Below, piece after piece: positions 9,628 through 19,309 of a DNA stretch of 64,000 nt. Every line of letters starts with the position of its first letter. Positions within the stretch are counted from its first letter, which is position 1. The notes under the pieces were generated by a model. The model was not told the origin of the DNA, ran no database searches, and worked only from the letters and a program-made list of their open reading frames with translations. The stretch comes from Massilia sp. H6 (GTDB lineage Bacteria; Pseudomonadota; Gammaproteobacteria; Burkholderiales; Burkholderiaceae_D): positions 496,001 through 560,000 of the forward strand of contig NZ_CP103371.1 in the NCBI RefSeq assembly GCF_024802625.1. Reading direction: 5' to 3'. A program made the position numbers and the translations under genes.

Positions 9628-10590
9628 ATGCGCGACCTGAACGTGGTGGTATTCGGTGCTACCGGCTTCATCGGCGGGCACCTGCTCGCACGCCTTGCCG
9701 AAGACGGCGTCAACACACTGGTGCCGACGCGCCACTATGAAAGCGCCAAGCACCTGAGCACCTTGCCCTACCTCGACCTCGAGGTGGCCGACATCCACGA
9801 CGACGCCACCCTGCGCCGCCTGCTGGCCGGACGCGATGCCGCCATCAACCTGGTCGGGGTGCTGCATGGCGGCCATGGCACCCCCTATGGCCCGGGCTTT
9901 CGCAAGCTGCACGTCGACCTGCCGCGCCGCATCGCCGCGGCCTGCGCCGACGTGGGCGTGGCGCGCTACCTGCACATGAGCGCCCTGGGTGCGGACAGCG
10001 CCGGCCCCTCTATGTACCAGCGCTCCAAGGGCGATGGCGAACTGGCCGCGCGCAGCCAGCCGCGGGTAGCGGCCACCATCTTCCGCCCCTCGGTGGTGTT
10101 CGGCGAAGGCGACCATTTCCTGACCATGTTCGCTTCGCTCCAGCGCTACCTGCCGCTGGTGCCGCTGGCCGGCAGCGGCGCCCGCTTCCAGCCGGTGTAC
10201 GTGGGCGACGTGGCCGCCGCTTTTGCGGCTGCACTGCGCGACCCGCACACCGCCGGCGCCACGATCGAGCTGGGCGGCCCGCAGGTCTATACCCTGGCCG
10301 AGCTGGTGCGCCTGGCCGGGCGCTATGCCGGCCACGAACGCCACGTGCTGGGCCTGCCAGACTCGGTGGCGCGCCTGCAGGCGAGGCTGTTCGAGCTGCT
10401 GCCGGGCGAGCCTGTCATCAGCCGCGATAATCTCGATTCGATGAAAACCGATAATGTGGTCCAAAAGCAAACAGGTGTCTTGACAGCCGAGGCGCTGGGA
10501 ATCAAGCTCACCTCCATCGAGGCCGTTGCGCCGCACTACCTGGGCACAGGCAAGGGTCTCGACGACTACCGTGCGCGCGCGGGCCGGTAG
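9628..10590 (+). CDS. NDUFA9-like NAD(P)-binding protein (atypical SDR)
   Basis: A 320-residue atypical short-chain dehydrogenase. The Rossmann motif VVVFGATGFIGGHLL is at the N terminus; YLHMSALGADSAGPSMYQRSK replaces the usual active site and resembles the complex-I NDUFA9 family and related epimerase-like proteins. The typical PSVVFGEGDHFLTMFASL follows. ATG 9628 is chosen because the nucleotide-binding strand starts directly after it. Substrate unknown; bacterial members are often annotated as complex I NDUFA9 subunit family without being part of complex I. Confidence 0.85.
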   Translation: MRDLNVVVFGATGFIGGHLLARLAEDGVNTLVPTRHYESAKHLSTLPYLDLEVADIHDDATLRRLLAGRDAAINLVGVLHGGHGTPYGPGFRKLHVDLPRRIAAACADVGVARYLHMSALGADSAGPSMYQRSKGDGELAARSQPRVAATIFRPSVVFGEGDHFLTMFASLQRYLPLVPLAGSGARFQPVYVGDVAAAFAAALRDPHTAGATIELGGPQVYTLAELVRLAGRYAGHERHVLGLPDSVARLQARLFELLPGEPVISRDNLDSMKTDNVVQKQTGVLTAEALGIKLTSIEAVAPHYLGTGKGLDDYRARAGR

Positions 10591-10652
10591 TTGGCCGGTC
10601 TTTACCCGGCCTTTACCGGCACTTTCGCTCACCGCTTCGACCACAGGAAACC

Positions 10653-11372
10653 ATGCAGACCATCGACCTCGACCCGACCCTGACCACCACCCTCGACCAG
10701 GCGCGCCAGCCCGGCTTGACGCTGGTAATCGGCAACAAGAACGTGTCGTCGTGGTCGATGCGGCCCTGGGTGGCCGCGGTTGCATTCGGCATCCCCTTCA
10801 CCGAAGTGCGCGTGCTGCTCGACCAGCCCGATACTTCTACCAACATCGCGCGCTTTTCGCACGCCGGGCGCGTCCCGGTGCTGCTGGCCGGCGAGATCAC
10901 CATCTGGGACAGCCTGGCGATCACCGAATACCTGGCCGAGCAGTTTCATGACAAGCCCATGTGGCCGCAAGACGTGGCCGCACGCGCGATGGCGCGCTCT
11001 ATCGTGGCCGAGATGCACTCGGGCTTTGGCGAGCTGCGCAGCGCAATGTCGATGAATATCCAGGCCCGGCTGCCGGGCCGCGGCCGCACGCCGGGCGCCC
11101 AGGCCGACATCGGCCGCATCTGCGAGATCTGGGAAGACTGCTTGTCGCGCTACGGACACCACCGCTTCCTGTTCGGCGAGTTCTCGATCGCCGACGCCTT
11201 CTATGCGCCAGTGGTGTGCCGTTTCAAGACCTATGGCGTGGCGCTCGCGCCGGCGCTGCAGGCGTATTGCGAGCGTGTGCTGGCCCACCCGGCGGTGGCG
11301 CGCTGGATCGACGAAGCGATGCGCGAGGTCGATGCGACCCCGCAGCACGACCTCGACCTGCCGCAGCAATAA
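10653..11372 (+). CDS. Glutathione S-transferase family protein
   Basis: A 239-residue protein. The N-terminal thioredoxin-like half has LVIGNKNVSSWSMRPWVAAV and the cis-Pro/glutathione-binding stretch GRVPVLLAGEITIWDSLAIT; the C-terminal half is helical with FLFGEFSIADAFYAPVV, the GST N-capping box region. The SSWSMRPW variant is typical of a bacterial GST subgroup of unknown substrate. The stop is directly followed by the cca start (one base between), so the two are almost certainly co-transcribed. Confidence 0.92.
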   Translation: MQTIDLDPTLTTTLDQARQPGLTLVIGNKNVSSWSMRPWVAAVAFGIPFTEVRVLLDQPDTSTNIARFSHAGRVPVLLAGEITIWDSLAITEYLAEQFHDKPMWPQDVAARAMARSIVAEMHSGFGELRSAMSMNIQARLPGRGRTPGAQADIGRICEIWEDCLSRYGHHRFLFGEFSIADAFYAPVVCRFKTYGVALAPALQAYCERVLAHPAVARWIDEAMREVDATPQHDLDLPQQ

Positions 11373-11373
11373 A

Positions 11374-12624
11374 GTGAGCGACAGCATCCGCAGCTTCGTG
11401 GTTGGCGGCGCCGTGCGCGACGCGCTGCTCGGGCGCCCGGTGACCGACCGCGACCACGTGGTGGTTGGCGCCACCCCCGAGCAGATGGTGGCCCAGGGCT
11501 TCAGACCGGTCGGCAAGGATTTTCCGGTCTTTTTGCATCCCGACACGCACGAAGAATACGCGCTGGCCCGCACCGAGCGCAAGACCGCGCCCGGCTACCA
11601 TGGCTTCGTGTTCCACACCTCGCCCGAGGTCACGCTCGAACAAGACCTGGTGCGGCGCGACCTGACCATCAACGCCATGGCGCGCGCCGACGACGGCAGC
11701 ATCGTCGACCCGCATGGCGGCCTGGACGACCTGCGCGCGCGCGTTTTCCGGCACGTCTCCGATGCCTTTGCCGAAGACCCGGTGCGCATCCTGCGCCTGG
11801 CGCGCTTTGCCGCGCGCTTTCCCGACTTTACCGTGCACCCGTCCACCAATGCGCTGATGAAAGCCATGGTCGACGCCGGCGAGGTCGACGCCCTGGTGCC
11901 GGAGCGGGTCTGGCAAGAGCTGGCGCGCGGCCTGATGGAAGCACGGCCGTCGCGCATGTTCGACGTGCTGCGCGACTGCGGCGCGCTGGCGCGCATCCTG
12001 CCCGAACTCGACGTGCTGTGGGGCGTGCCGCAACCGGCGGCGCACCATCCCGAGATCGACACCGGCGTGCACATCATGCTCGTCATCGACTACGCGGCCG
12101 CGCAGGGCTGCCCGCTCGAGGTGCGCTTCGCAGCCTTGACCCACGACCTGGGCAAGGGCACCACGCCGCCCGAACACTGGCCGGCGCACCACGGCCACGA
12201 AGGAGAGGGCGTCAAGCTGCTGGCGCACGTGTGCAAGCGCCTGAAAGTGCCCAACGAATGCCGCGACCTGGCCCTGATGACCGCGCGCGAGCACGGCAAC
12301 GTGAGCCGCGCCCTGCAGCTGCGCGCCAACACCATCGTCACACTGTTCGAGCGTTGCGATGCCTTCCGCAAGCCGCAGCGCTTCGTCCAGATGCTGCTGG
12401 CGTCCGAGTGCGATGCGCGCGGACGCGGCCACCCCGATCACCCGATGCGCCACCAGGTGTATCCGCAACGGCCTTACCTGGAGCAGGCCCTGGATGCCGC
12501 GCGCGCGGTGAACGCGGGCGAAGTGGCGGCGCGCTTTTCCGCAGACCGCGCAAAAATTCCCGAGGCAGTGCATGCGGCCCGGGTGTCGGCGGTCAAGGCC
12601 GTGTTGCGCGAGGTGGACGCTTGA
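11374..12624 (+). CDS. cca: CCA tRNA nucleotidyltransferase with HD domain
   Basis: A 416-residue class II nucleotidyltransferase that adds or repairs the 3' CCA of tRNAs. The catalytic head shows FVVGGAVRDALLGRPVTDRD (GGxVRD and the metal-binding acidic pair), then VRRDLTINAMA and EDPVRILRLARFAARF (the RRD and ERxxxE-like nucleotide template). A C-terminal HD domain (THDLGKGTTPPEHWPAHHGH) matches the E. coli-type enzyme with phosphatase and phosphodiesterase activity. The start is GTG at 11374, one base after the GST stop; an ATG-like upstream extension would run inside GST. Length is close to E. coli Cca (412). Confidence 0.96.
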   Translation: MSDSIRSFVVGGAVRDALLGRPVTDRDHVVVGATPEQMVAQGFRPVGKDFPVFLHPDTHEEYALARTERKTAPGYHGFVFHTSPEVTLEQDLVRRDLTINAMARADDGSIVDPHGGLDDLRARVFRHVSDAFAEDPVRILRLARFAARFPDFTVHPSTNALMKAMVDAGEVDALVPERVWQELARGLMEARPSRMFDVLRDCGALARILPELDVLWGVPQPAAHHPEIDTGVHIMLVIDYAAAQGCPLEVRFAALTHDLGKGTTPPEHWPAHHGHEGEGVKLLAHVCKRLKVPNECRDLALMTAREHGNVSRALQLRANTIVTLFERCDAFRKPQRFVQMLLASECDARGRGHPDHPMRHQVYPQRPYLEQALDAARAVNAGEVAARFSADRAKIPEAVHAARVSAVKAVLREVDA

Positions 12625-12704
12625 TGCGCTCCACGAGGTGCGCGACTGATCCGCCGGCTTGCGTTATCCTGCGTGCATAACAACACCTGAGTAATGGAGA
12701 ACAC

Positions 12705-14243
12705 ATGGTAGCCGTGCCGGCGCAGCGCGTAGCGAACTCGAGCGCGCGTCGCCGCCTGCAAATTGCCGCCGTCGCGGTGCTGGTGCTGGCATCGCTGCTC
12801 GCCTTCCTGTACATCCGGTCCGACGCGGCCGATCCCGCCGTGCGCAACGAAGTCATGCTCAACCTGCGCGAGCTCGAAAAGCTCGACGCCGAATGGGATG
12901 CCAATATCCTGCGCGCCCATATTGGCCGCGCCCCGGCCGCGCCGCAGCTGACCACCGGACTGCCGCGCATGCGCGACCTGATCGCCCGCGTCGGCGACGC
13001 CGTGTCCGAGGCGTCCAGCCCCGCGGTGCATACCGCCTATACCCAGCTGCGCGACGCCGTCCAGCGCAAGGAGATGCTGGCGATGCAGTTCGCGCGCCAC
13101 AACCCGCAGCTGCGCGAAGCCTTGCTGTTCATGCCGCCGGCCGTGGCCGATCTCAAGACCGAGCTGGGTGGCATCGAAGGTGCGCTGGTGCCGGCCCGCA
13201 TCGTGGTGCGGCTCGATGCCTCGCTCAATGCCCTGCTGACCGAGATCCTGCGCTACAACGTGACCCCGAGCGGCGCGCTGGCGGCGCGTATCGACCAGGT
13301 CCTGGGCGAGATCGCAGCGCAGAAAATCGCCTTTTCGCCGGCCCTGATAGAAAAGGTGGATGCCATCATCAAGTCTGCGCGCACCATCCTGGAGAAGCGG
13401 CCGCTGGAGAACCGGCTGGAAGGGCAGATCGCCGCGGCCGGCACCGGCGCCGCGCTCGACCGCCTCAGACGTGAATTCGACCGCTCGTTCGACACCGTGC
13501 TGCGCGAGCGCGAGCGCTATCGAACCTTTCTGTTCGCCTATTCGGCGCTACTGCTGGTGCTCTTGATGTATGCCGCCACGCGCTTGCGGCGCAGCTACCG
13601 CATCATTGGCGAGGTCAACCACCGGCTGCAGGCAGCCAACGAGACCCTCGAGCAGCGCGTGGCCGAGCGCACCGCCGAACTCGAGGCGCAGTCGAAGAAG
13701 CTCGAGCGCCTGGCCCAGCACGACAGCTTGACCGGCCTGATCAATTATCGCCAGCTGACCCGCCTGCTGGAGCGGGCGCTGGCGCGCGCCAACCGCCGCG
13801 ATTCGGTGGTGGTGATCATGTTCATCGACCTCGACGGCTTCAAGCTGGTCAACGATACCTGGGGCCATGCCACCGGCGACCTGGTGCTGCAGATGGTGGC
13901 GCGCCGCGTCGAGCAAAAGCTGCGCGCCGAGGATGCGCTGGCGCGCCTCGGCGGCGACGAATTCGTGATCATGCTCGAAGAGGTCGCCTCGCGCGAGGGC
14001 GCGCTGCGGGTGGCCCAGCTGGCGCTCGACGAGATCCGTGCGGTGACCGAGGCCGACGGCCATCCGGTGACGATCTCGGCCAGCATCGGCATTTCCAGCG
14101 CCCGTGGCCAGGCTGGCGCTGCACGCGGCTCGGCCGCGCTGCTGGCCGAAGCCGACAAGGCCATGTACGAGGCCAAGCAGGCGGGCAAGGGTGGGTTCGT
14201 GGTCAGCCCGGCGGCGCAGTGGACCAGCGCCGCCGGCAATTGA
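12705..14243 (+). CDS. Membrane-anchored diguanylate cyclase (GGDEF)
   Basis: A 512-residue signalling protein predicted to make cyclic di-GMP. The first membrane helix (residues about 21-41) and the second (about 272-292) enclose a 230-residue, mostly helical periplasmic sensor domain I do not recognise. A coiled coil with QRVAERTAELEAQSKKLERL leads to a GGDEF domain: LTGLINYRQL, IDLDGFKLVNDTWGHATGD, and an intact LGGDEFVIM active site. An RAED sequence five residues before GGDEF fits the RxxD inhibitory I-site, implying feedback by c-di-GMP. A good TGGAGAAC ribosome-binding site precedes the ATG. Transcribed alone. Confidence 0.94.
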   Translation: MVAVPAQRVANSSARRRLQIAAVAVLVLASLLAFLYIRSDAADPAVRNEVMLNLRELEKLDAEWDANILRAHIGRAPAAPQLTTGLPRMRDLIARVGDAVSEASSPAVHTAYTQLRDAVQRKEMLAMQFARHNPQLREALLFMPPAVADLKTELGGIEGALVPARIVVRLDASLNALLTEILRYNVTPSGALAARIDQVLGEIAAQKIAFSPALIEKVDAIIKSARTILEKRPLENRLEGQIAAAGTGAALDRLRREFDRSFDTVLRERERYRTFLFAYSALLLVLLMYAATRLRRSYRIIGEVNHRLQAANETLEQRVAERTAELEAQSKKLERLAQHDSLTGLINYRQLTRLLERALARANRRDSVVVIMFIDLDGFKLVNDTWGHATGDLVLQMVARRVEQKLRAEDALARLGGDEFVIMLEEVASREGALRVAQLALDEIRAVTEADGHPVTISASIGISSARGQAGAARGSAALLAEADKAMYEAKQAGKGGFVVSPAAQWTSAAGN

Positions 14244-14333
14244 CCAGCGAGCGCGGCCGGCCGGCGTCCCGCATGTAACTGAAGAATCCGCTACAATCGC
14301 GCTATTGTTGCACTGCACAAAATAGGATTCATC

Positions 14334-14978
14334 ATGCTGGACACTCCCTTTGGCCGCTGGCTGCGCGGCCTTGGCGGCAAACCCGGTCGGCCGGCCGTGC
14401 TGGTCAAAGAGCTCGGCGAGCGCGACCGCCGCCGTATCTTGCGCCATTTTCTTGCGCTCGACCCGAAAGATCGCCTGTTGCGCTTCGGCAGCATGATCCC
14501 GGACGACGCCATCGCCGCCTATGTCGGCAAGCTCGACTTCAAGCACGACATCGTGTTCGGTGTCGTCAACCGGGTGTTCCAGCTCGTTGGCGTCGGCCAC
14601 CTGGCGTTTGCCCGGGCCGACAGCGCCAAGCCGACCACCAAGCAGCGGGTGGCGGAGCTTGGCATATCGGTATCGGCATCGGCCCGGGGCAAGGGCGTCG
14701 GTTCGCGCCTGTTCGACCGCGCCGCGATCCATAGCCGCAATTCCGACGTCGACACGCTGTACATGCAATGCCTGTCGTCGAATCAGACCATGATGCATAT
14801 CGCCCGCAAGGCCGGCATGCAGATCAAGCGCGAGTTCGGCGAAGCCGATGCGTATCTGCAGATTCCCCCGCCCAGCCCGGGCAGCGTGATGGCCGAGGCG
14901 CTCGAAGAGCAATGGGCAGTCATCGATTACAACCTCAAGGCCAACGTCAGGGCGGCGGCGAAGTGGTTTTCCAGATAG
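14334..14978 (+). CDS. GNAT family N-acetyltransferase
   Basis: A 214-residue protein with a GNAT fold. The acetyl-CoA loop is VSASARGKGVGSRLFDRAA, and strand beta4 is AELGISVSAS. A long N-terminal part with VLVKELGERDRRRILRHFLA resembles GNAT proteins found in Burkholderiales next to stress genes. Substrate unknown. ATG follows a plausible ATAGGATTC ribosome-binding site. It converges with the Lrp-type gene, with a 30-bp gap. Confidence 0.82.
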   Translation: MLDTPFGRWLRGLGGKPGRPAVLVKELGERDRRRILRHFLALDPKDRLLRFGSMIPDDAIAAYVGKLDFKHDIVFGVVNRVFQLVGVGHLAFARADSAKPTTKQRVAELGISVSASARGKGVGSRLFDRAAIHSRNSDVDTLYMQCLSSNQTMMHIARKAGMQIKREFGEADAYLQIPPPSPGSVMAEALEEQWAVIDYNLKANVRAAAKWFSR

Positions 14979-15008
14979 GCGGCGCGCCAGTGCGCCCGCC
15001 TGCAACAT

Positions 15009-15524
15009 TCACAGCGCTACCGGAAGTGCCGTGGTCTCCTTGATCCGCTGCAGCGCGAAGCTCGATTTCACATCCAGCACCGCCGGATGCTTGAGCAGCG
15101 TTCCCATCATGAAGCGCGAGAAATGGTCCATGTCCTCGACATGCACGCGCAGCAAAAAGTCCATCTCCCCAGTCATTGCATAGCAGGCCACCACTTCTGG
15201 CCAGGTACCGACCGACACGGCGAAATCGTTGCGTGGCGACGTGGCCGGCAAGCCCGGCGTGCCGCGCGCGCCACCCGCCACTTCGCTGTGCTTTTCCAGC
15301 CGCACGTTGACATAGGCCAGCAGGCCCAGTCCGATCTTGTCCGGGTCGACCAGCGCCACGTACTGGCGGATCACTCCGGCCTCTTCCAGGCGCTTGATGC
15401 GCCTCAGGCAGGGCGATGGCGACAGGTTCACGCGCTCGGCCACGTCCTGGTTTGACAGCCTGCCGTCCGACTGCAGCACCGCCAGGATTTTGCGGTCAGT
15501 CTTGTCGAGCTCGATTTTTGACAT
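15009..15524 (-). CDS. Lrp/AsnC-family transcriptional regulator
   Basis: A 171-residue regulator. An N-terminal winged helix (LDKTDRKILAVLQSDGRLSNQDVAERVNLSPSPCLRRIKRL) is followed by the RAM/AsnC effector domain (VVACYAMTGEMDFLLRVHVEDMDHF). A roughly 13-residue insertion (SEVAGGARGTPGLPATSPRN) in the effector domain is unusual for Lrp. It is divergent from the indolepyruvate oxidoreductase gene, and such amino-acid-responsive regulators commonly control the neighbouring catabolic gene. I infer an aromatic or branched amino acid as effector. Confidence 0.92.
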   Translation of the reverse strand: MSKIELDKTDRKILAVLQSDGRLSNQDVAERVNLSPSPCLRRIKRLEEAGVIRQYVALVDPDKIGLGLLAYVNVRLEKHSEVAGGARGTPGLPATSPRNDFAVSVGTWPEVVACYAMTGEMDFLLRVHVEDMDHFSRFMMGTLLKHPAVLDVKSSFALQRIKETTALPVAL

Positions 15525-15551
15525 GTTTTCCTCTCTGAATTCGCCAACCCG

Positions 15552-15564
15552 GCAATTTTATTGC
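15552..15564. promoter_or_regulatory. Possible Lrp/AsnC operator in divergent spacer
   Basis: GCAATTTTATTGC is a 5+3+5 dyad with an AT-rich centre, similar to Lrp-family sites, in the 213-bp spacer between the regulator and the oxidoreductase gene. A TATACT box at about 15618 could be the forward -10. Assignment rests on symmetry and position only. Confidence 0.4.
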
Positions 15565-15737
15565 GCAAATCACCTGGCGGGGTGAATTGTTTGGAATTTA
15601 ATGCCGGAGGGGCAGGACTATACTGTGCGCCATACGGGAGGAGGCTGGCCCAGCCCAGCCGCGTGCGCCAATGATGACCATCAAGAGTCTTCGGCGCGCG
15701 TCTTGATAGCCCTGGCGAACAAATACGGAGACACCGC

Positions 15738-18700
15738 ATGAACGCACCCATCGACCGCGCCAATTTTGCGCAGCCGCAGCACGACATCACGCTGGACGAC
15801 AAATGGACGCTCGAGCGCGGCCGCGCGTTCATGACCGGCACCCAAGCCCTGATCCGACTGCCGATGCTGCAGCGCGAGCGTGACCAGAAAGCCGGCCTGA
15901 ACACCGCAGGCTATATCACCGGCTACCGCGGCTCGCCGGTCACCGCCGTCGACCAGACCGCGATGAAGGCGAAAAAGCACCTCGAAGCGCACCACGTCAA
16001 GTTTCACCCGGGCATGAACGAAGACCTGGCGGCGACCGCCGTCTGGGGCACCCAGCAGACCAACCTGTACCAGGACGCCAACTACGATGGCGTGTTTGCC
16101 ATGTGGTACGGCAAGGGCCCGGGCGTGGACCGTTGCGGCGACGTCTTCAAGCATGGCAACAATGCCGGCTCGGCCAAGAATGGTGGCGTGCTGGTGCTGG
16201 CAGGCGACGACCACGCGGCCAAATCCTCGTCCACCGCGCACCAGTCCGACCACATCCTGACCCACTGCGGCATTCCGGTGCTGTATCCGTCGTCGGTACA
16301 GGAATACCTCGACTACGGCCTGCATGCCTGGGCCATGAGCCGCTATACCGGCCTGTGGGTGTCGATGAAATGCGTCACCGATATCATCGAGTCGGGCGCC
16401 GTGGTCGACCTCGATCCGGACCGCGTGCAGATTGCGCTGCCGACCGATTTCCAGGTGCCTGAAGGCGGCCTGAACATCCGTTGGCCAGACGCCGTGCTGG
16501 ACCAAGAAGTGCGCATGAGCAACTTCAAATGGTATGCGGCGCTGGCCTATGCCCGTGCGAACAAGCTCAACAAGATCATCTGGGACAGCCCGACGCCAAA
16601 AATCGGCATCATCACCGCCGGCAAGAGCTATGTCGACACGCGCCAGGCGCTGGCCGATCTGGGCATCGACGAGCAGGCAGCGCGCGACATTGGCCTGCGC
16701 CTGTACAAGGTCGGCATGACCTGGCCGCTTGAATCCGAAGGCGTGCACGAATTCGCGCGCGGGCTCGACGAGATCCTGGTGGTCGAAGAAAAGCGCCAGG
16801 TGATGGAATATGCGCTGAAAGAAGCGCTCTACAACCTGCCCGATGCGCAGCGTCCGCGCGTGGTTGGCAAATTCGACGACACCGGCGAGTGGAGCAACAA
16901 GGACCGCATGGGCCACGGCGACTGGCTGCTGCCGGCCACCTACGAGCTGAACCCGGCGCAGATTGCCCGCGCCATCGCTTCGCGCATTTCGCATTACTGC
17001 GCCGGCCATCCGGTCGAGCAGCGCGTGAAAGAGCGCATCGCCTTCCTGGAAGCCAAGGAACTGGTGCTGCGTAATATCCCGGCCAAGGCCAACCCGGAAA
17101 CCGACCGCATTCCGTATTTCTGCTCGGGTTGCCCGCACAACAGCTCGACCAAGGTACCGGAAGGCTCGCGCGCCATGGCCGGCATCGGCTGCCACTACAT
17201 GGTGCTATGGATGGACCGCGAAACGTCCACCTTCACCCACATGGGCGCCGAAGGCACGACCTGGATCGGCCAGTCGCCGTTTACCAGTGAAAAGCACGTG
17301 TTCGTGAACCTTGGCGACGGCACCTATTTCCACTCGGGCATCCTGGCCATTCGCGCGGCCGTGGCCGCGAAGGTGAACATCACCTACAAGATCCTGTACA
17401 ACGACGCGGTCGCCATGACCGGCGGCCAGAACGTCGACGGCCCGCTCGATCCGGGCATGATCACGCGCCAGATCGCGGCCGAAGGCGTGGGTCCGATCAT
17501 CGTCGTCACCGACGAGCCAGAAAAATACCCGAGCGATTACGCCTGGGCCGCCGGCGTGACCGTGCGCCACCGTTCGGAACTGATGGACGTGCAGCGCGAA
17601 CTGCGCGAGCTGCCGGGCGTGACGGCCGTCATCTATGACCAGACCTGTGCGTCGGAAAAGCGCCGCCGCCGGAAAAAAGGCGAATTCCCCGACCCGGCCA
17701 AGCGCGCCGTGATCAACGAAGCGGTTTGCGAAGGCTGCGGCGACTGCTCGGTGCAGTCCAACTGCCTGTCGGTCGAGCCGCTGGAAACGGAGCTGGGCCG
17801 CAAGCGCCAGATCAACCAGAGTTCGTGCAACAAGGACTTCTCGTGCGTGTCGGGCTTCTGCCCAAGCTTCGTTACCGTCGAAGGCGGCGGCCTGAAGAAG
17901 CCGAAGAAAGCTGCGGCTTCGGAGGCCGCGCCTCCGAGCCTGCCGGAGCCGGTCGTGCCATCGATCGGCGCGCCGTTCGGCATCCTGGTGGCCGGCGTCG
18001 GCGGCACCGGCGTGGTCACCGTCGGCCAGATCCTGGCAGTGGCGGCCCACGTCGAAGGCAAGGGCGCGATCGTGCTTGACCAGAGTGGCCTGGCCCAGAA
18101 GGGCGGCCCGGTGATGTCGCACGTGCGCCTGGCGCAGCAGCAGTCCGACCTGCACTCGACCCGCGTTGGCACCGGCAGCGCCGACCTGGTGATCGGCTGC
18201 GACCAGATCGTGGCCGCCAGCCGCGATGCCCTGAGCCGCATGGGAGAAGGCCGCACCTGGGCCGCCGTCAATGCCACCAGTTCGACCACCGCAGCGTTTG
18301 TTAAAAACCCGGACTGGCAGTTCCCGGGCGAAGGCTCGAAGGGCGCCATCTTGCAGGCTTGCGGCGCCCAGAACGTGGAATTCATCGACGCCGGACGCAT
18401 TGCTACCGCGCTGATGGGCGATTCGATCGCAACCAATATGTTCATGCTGGGCTATGCCTTCCAGAAGGGCCATGTGCCGCTGCTGGAAGCGTCGCTGATG
18501 AAGGCGATCGAACTCAATGGCGTGTCGGTGCCGTTCAACAAGGCCGCCTTCCACTGGGGCCGCACCGCCGCGCACGACCTGGCCTCGGTCAACAAGCTCA
18601 CGACCCCGGCCCAGGTGATCGAGTTCAAGCGTACCGAGAGCCTGGACGACATCGTCAACCGCCGCGTCGAGCTGCTCACCGCCTACCAGAACGCCGCCTA

Positions 18701-19292
18701 TGCGGCGCAGTACAAGGCCTTCGTCGACCAGGTACGCGCCCAGGAAGCCAAGTTCGGCAAGGGCAGCCGACTGGCCGAAGCCGTGGCACGCTATTTCTAC
18801 AAGCTGATGGCCTACAAGGACGAGTACGAAGTCGCCCGCCTGCATACCGACCCGAGCTTCAAGGCAAAGATCGCCAACATGTTCGAAGGCGACATCACCA
18901 TCAAGTACCACCTGGCGCCGCCGCTGCTGGCCAAGCACGACAAGCAAGGCCGTCCGGTCAAGCAGGAATTCGGTTCGTGGATGATGGGTGCGTTCGGCGT
19001 GCTGGCCAAGCTCAAGGGCCTGCGTGGTACCCCGTTCGATGTGTTCGGCTACACGGACGAGCGTCGTACCGAGCGTGCGCTGATCGGTCAATACCGCCAG
19101 ACCGTCGAGGCATTGCTGGCCAAGCTCACGCCGGAGAACCTGGCGCAGGCGGTGGCGATCGCCAGCATTCCAGAAGACATCCGCGGCTACGGCCACGTAA
19201 AGGCACGCCACTTGGCGGCGGCCAAGCAGAAAGAGGCGGCGCTGCTGGCCGCCTTCGACGCTCCGCAAGGCGCCGCGTCACGGGCTGCATGA
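15738..19292 (+). CDS. Indolepyruvate ferredoxin oxidoreductase, fused alpha/beta-type
   Basis: A 1184-residue thiamine-diphosphate enzyme that oxidatively decarboxylates aryl-pyruvates (from Trp, Phe, Tyr) to acyl-CoA with ferredoxin. Order: pyrimidine-binding domain (about 25-250, TAGYITGYRGSPVTAVD), a C-terminal transketolase-like region, TPP-binding domain with HMGAEGTTWIGQSPF and the GDGTYFHSG motif, a cysteine-rich iron-sulphur region (CEGCGDCSVQSNC and CNKDFSCVSGFCPSF) and the gamma-type domain (GILVAGVGGTGVVTVGQIL) near residue 750. This is the long single-chain form common in aerobic Proteobacteria rather than the two-gene IorAB form. Divergently placed next to a Lrp-type regulator. 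Confidence 0.96.
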   Translation: MNAPIDRANFAQPQHDITLDDKWTLERGRAFMTGTQALIRLPMLQRERDQKAGLNTAGYITGYRGSPVTAVDQTAMKAKKHLEAHHVKFHPGMNEDLAATAVWGTQQTNLYQDANYDGVFAMWYGKGPGVDRCGDVFKHGNNAGSAKNGGVLVLAGDDHAAKSSSTAHQSDHILTHCGIPVLYPSSVQEYLDYGLHAWAMSRYTGLWVSMKCVTDIIESGAVVDLDPDRVQIALPTDFQVPEGGLNIRWPDAVLDQEVRMSNFKWYAALAYARANKLNKIIWDSPTPKIGIITAGKSYVDTRQALADLGIDEQAARDIGLRLYKVGMTWPLESEGVHEFARGLDEILVVEEKRQVMEYALKEALYNLPDAQRPRVVGKFDDTGEWSNKDRMGHGDWLLPATYELNPAQIARAIASRISHYCAGHPVEQRVKERIAFLEAKELVLRNIPAKANPETDRIPYFCSGCPHNSSTKVPEGSRAMAGIGCHYMVLWMDRETSTFTHMGAEGTTWIGQSPFTSEKHVFVNLGDGTYFHSGILAIRAAVAAKVNITYKILYNDAVAMTGGQNVDGPLDPGMITRQIAAEGVGPIIVVTDEPEKYPSDYAWAAGVTVRHRSELMDVQRELRELPGVTAVIYDQTCASEKRRRRKKGEFPDPAKRAVINEAVCEGCGDCSVQSNCLSVEPLETELGRKRQINQSSCNKDFSCVSGFCPSFVTVEGGGLKKPKKAAASEAAPPSLPEPVVPSIGAPFGILVAGVGGTGVVTVGQILAVAAHVEGKGAIVLDQSGLAQKGGPVMSHVRLAQQQSDLHSTRVGTGSADLVIGCDQIVAASRDALSRMGEGRTWAAVNATSSTTAAFVKNPDWQFPGEGSKGAILQACGAQNVEFIDAGRIATALMGDSIATNMFMLGYAFQKGHVPLLEASLMKAIELNGVSVPFNKAAFHWGRTAAHDLASVNKLTTPAQVIEFKRTESLDDIVNRRVELLTAYQNAAYAAQYKAFVDQVRAQEAKFGKGSRLAEAVARYFYKLMAYKDEYEVARLHTDPSFKAKIANMFEGDITIKYHLAPPLLAKHDKQGRPVKQEFGSWMMGAFGVLAKLKGLRGTPFDVFGYTDERRTERALIGQYRQTVEALLAKLTPENLAQAVAIASIPEDIRGYGHVKARHLAAAKQKEAALLAAFDAPQGAASRAA

Positions 19293-19309
19293 CCTAGCCC
19301 GAGCGGTTC

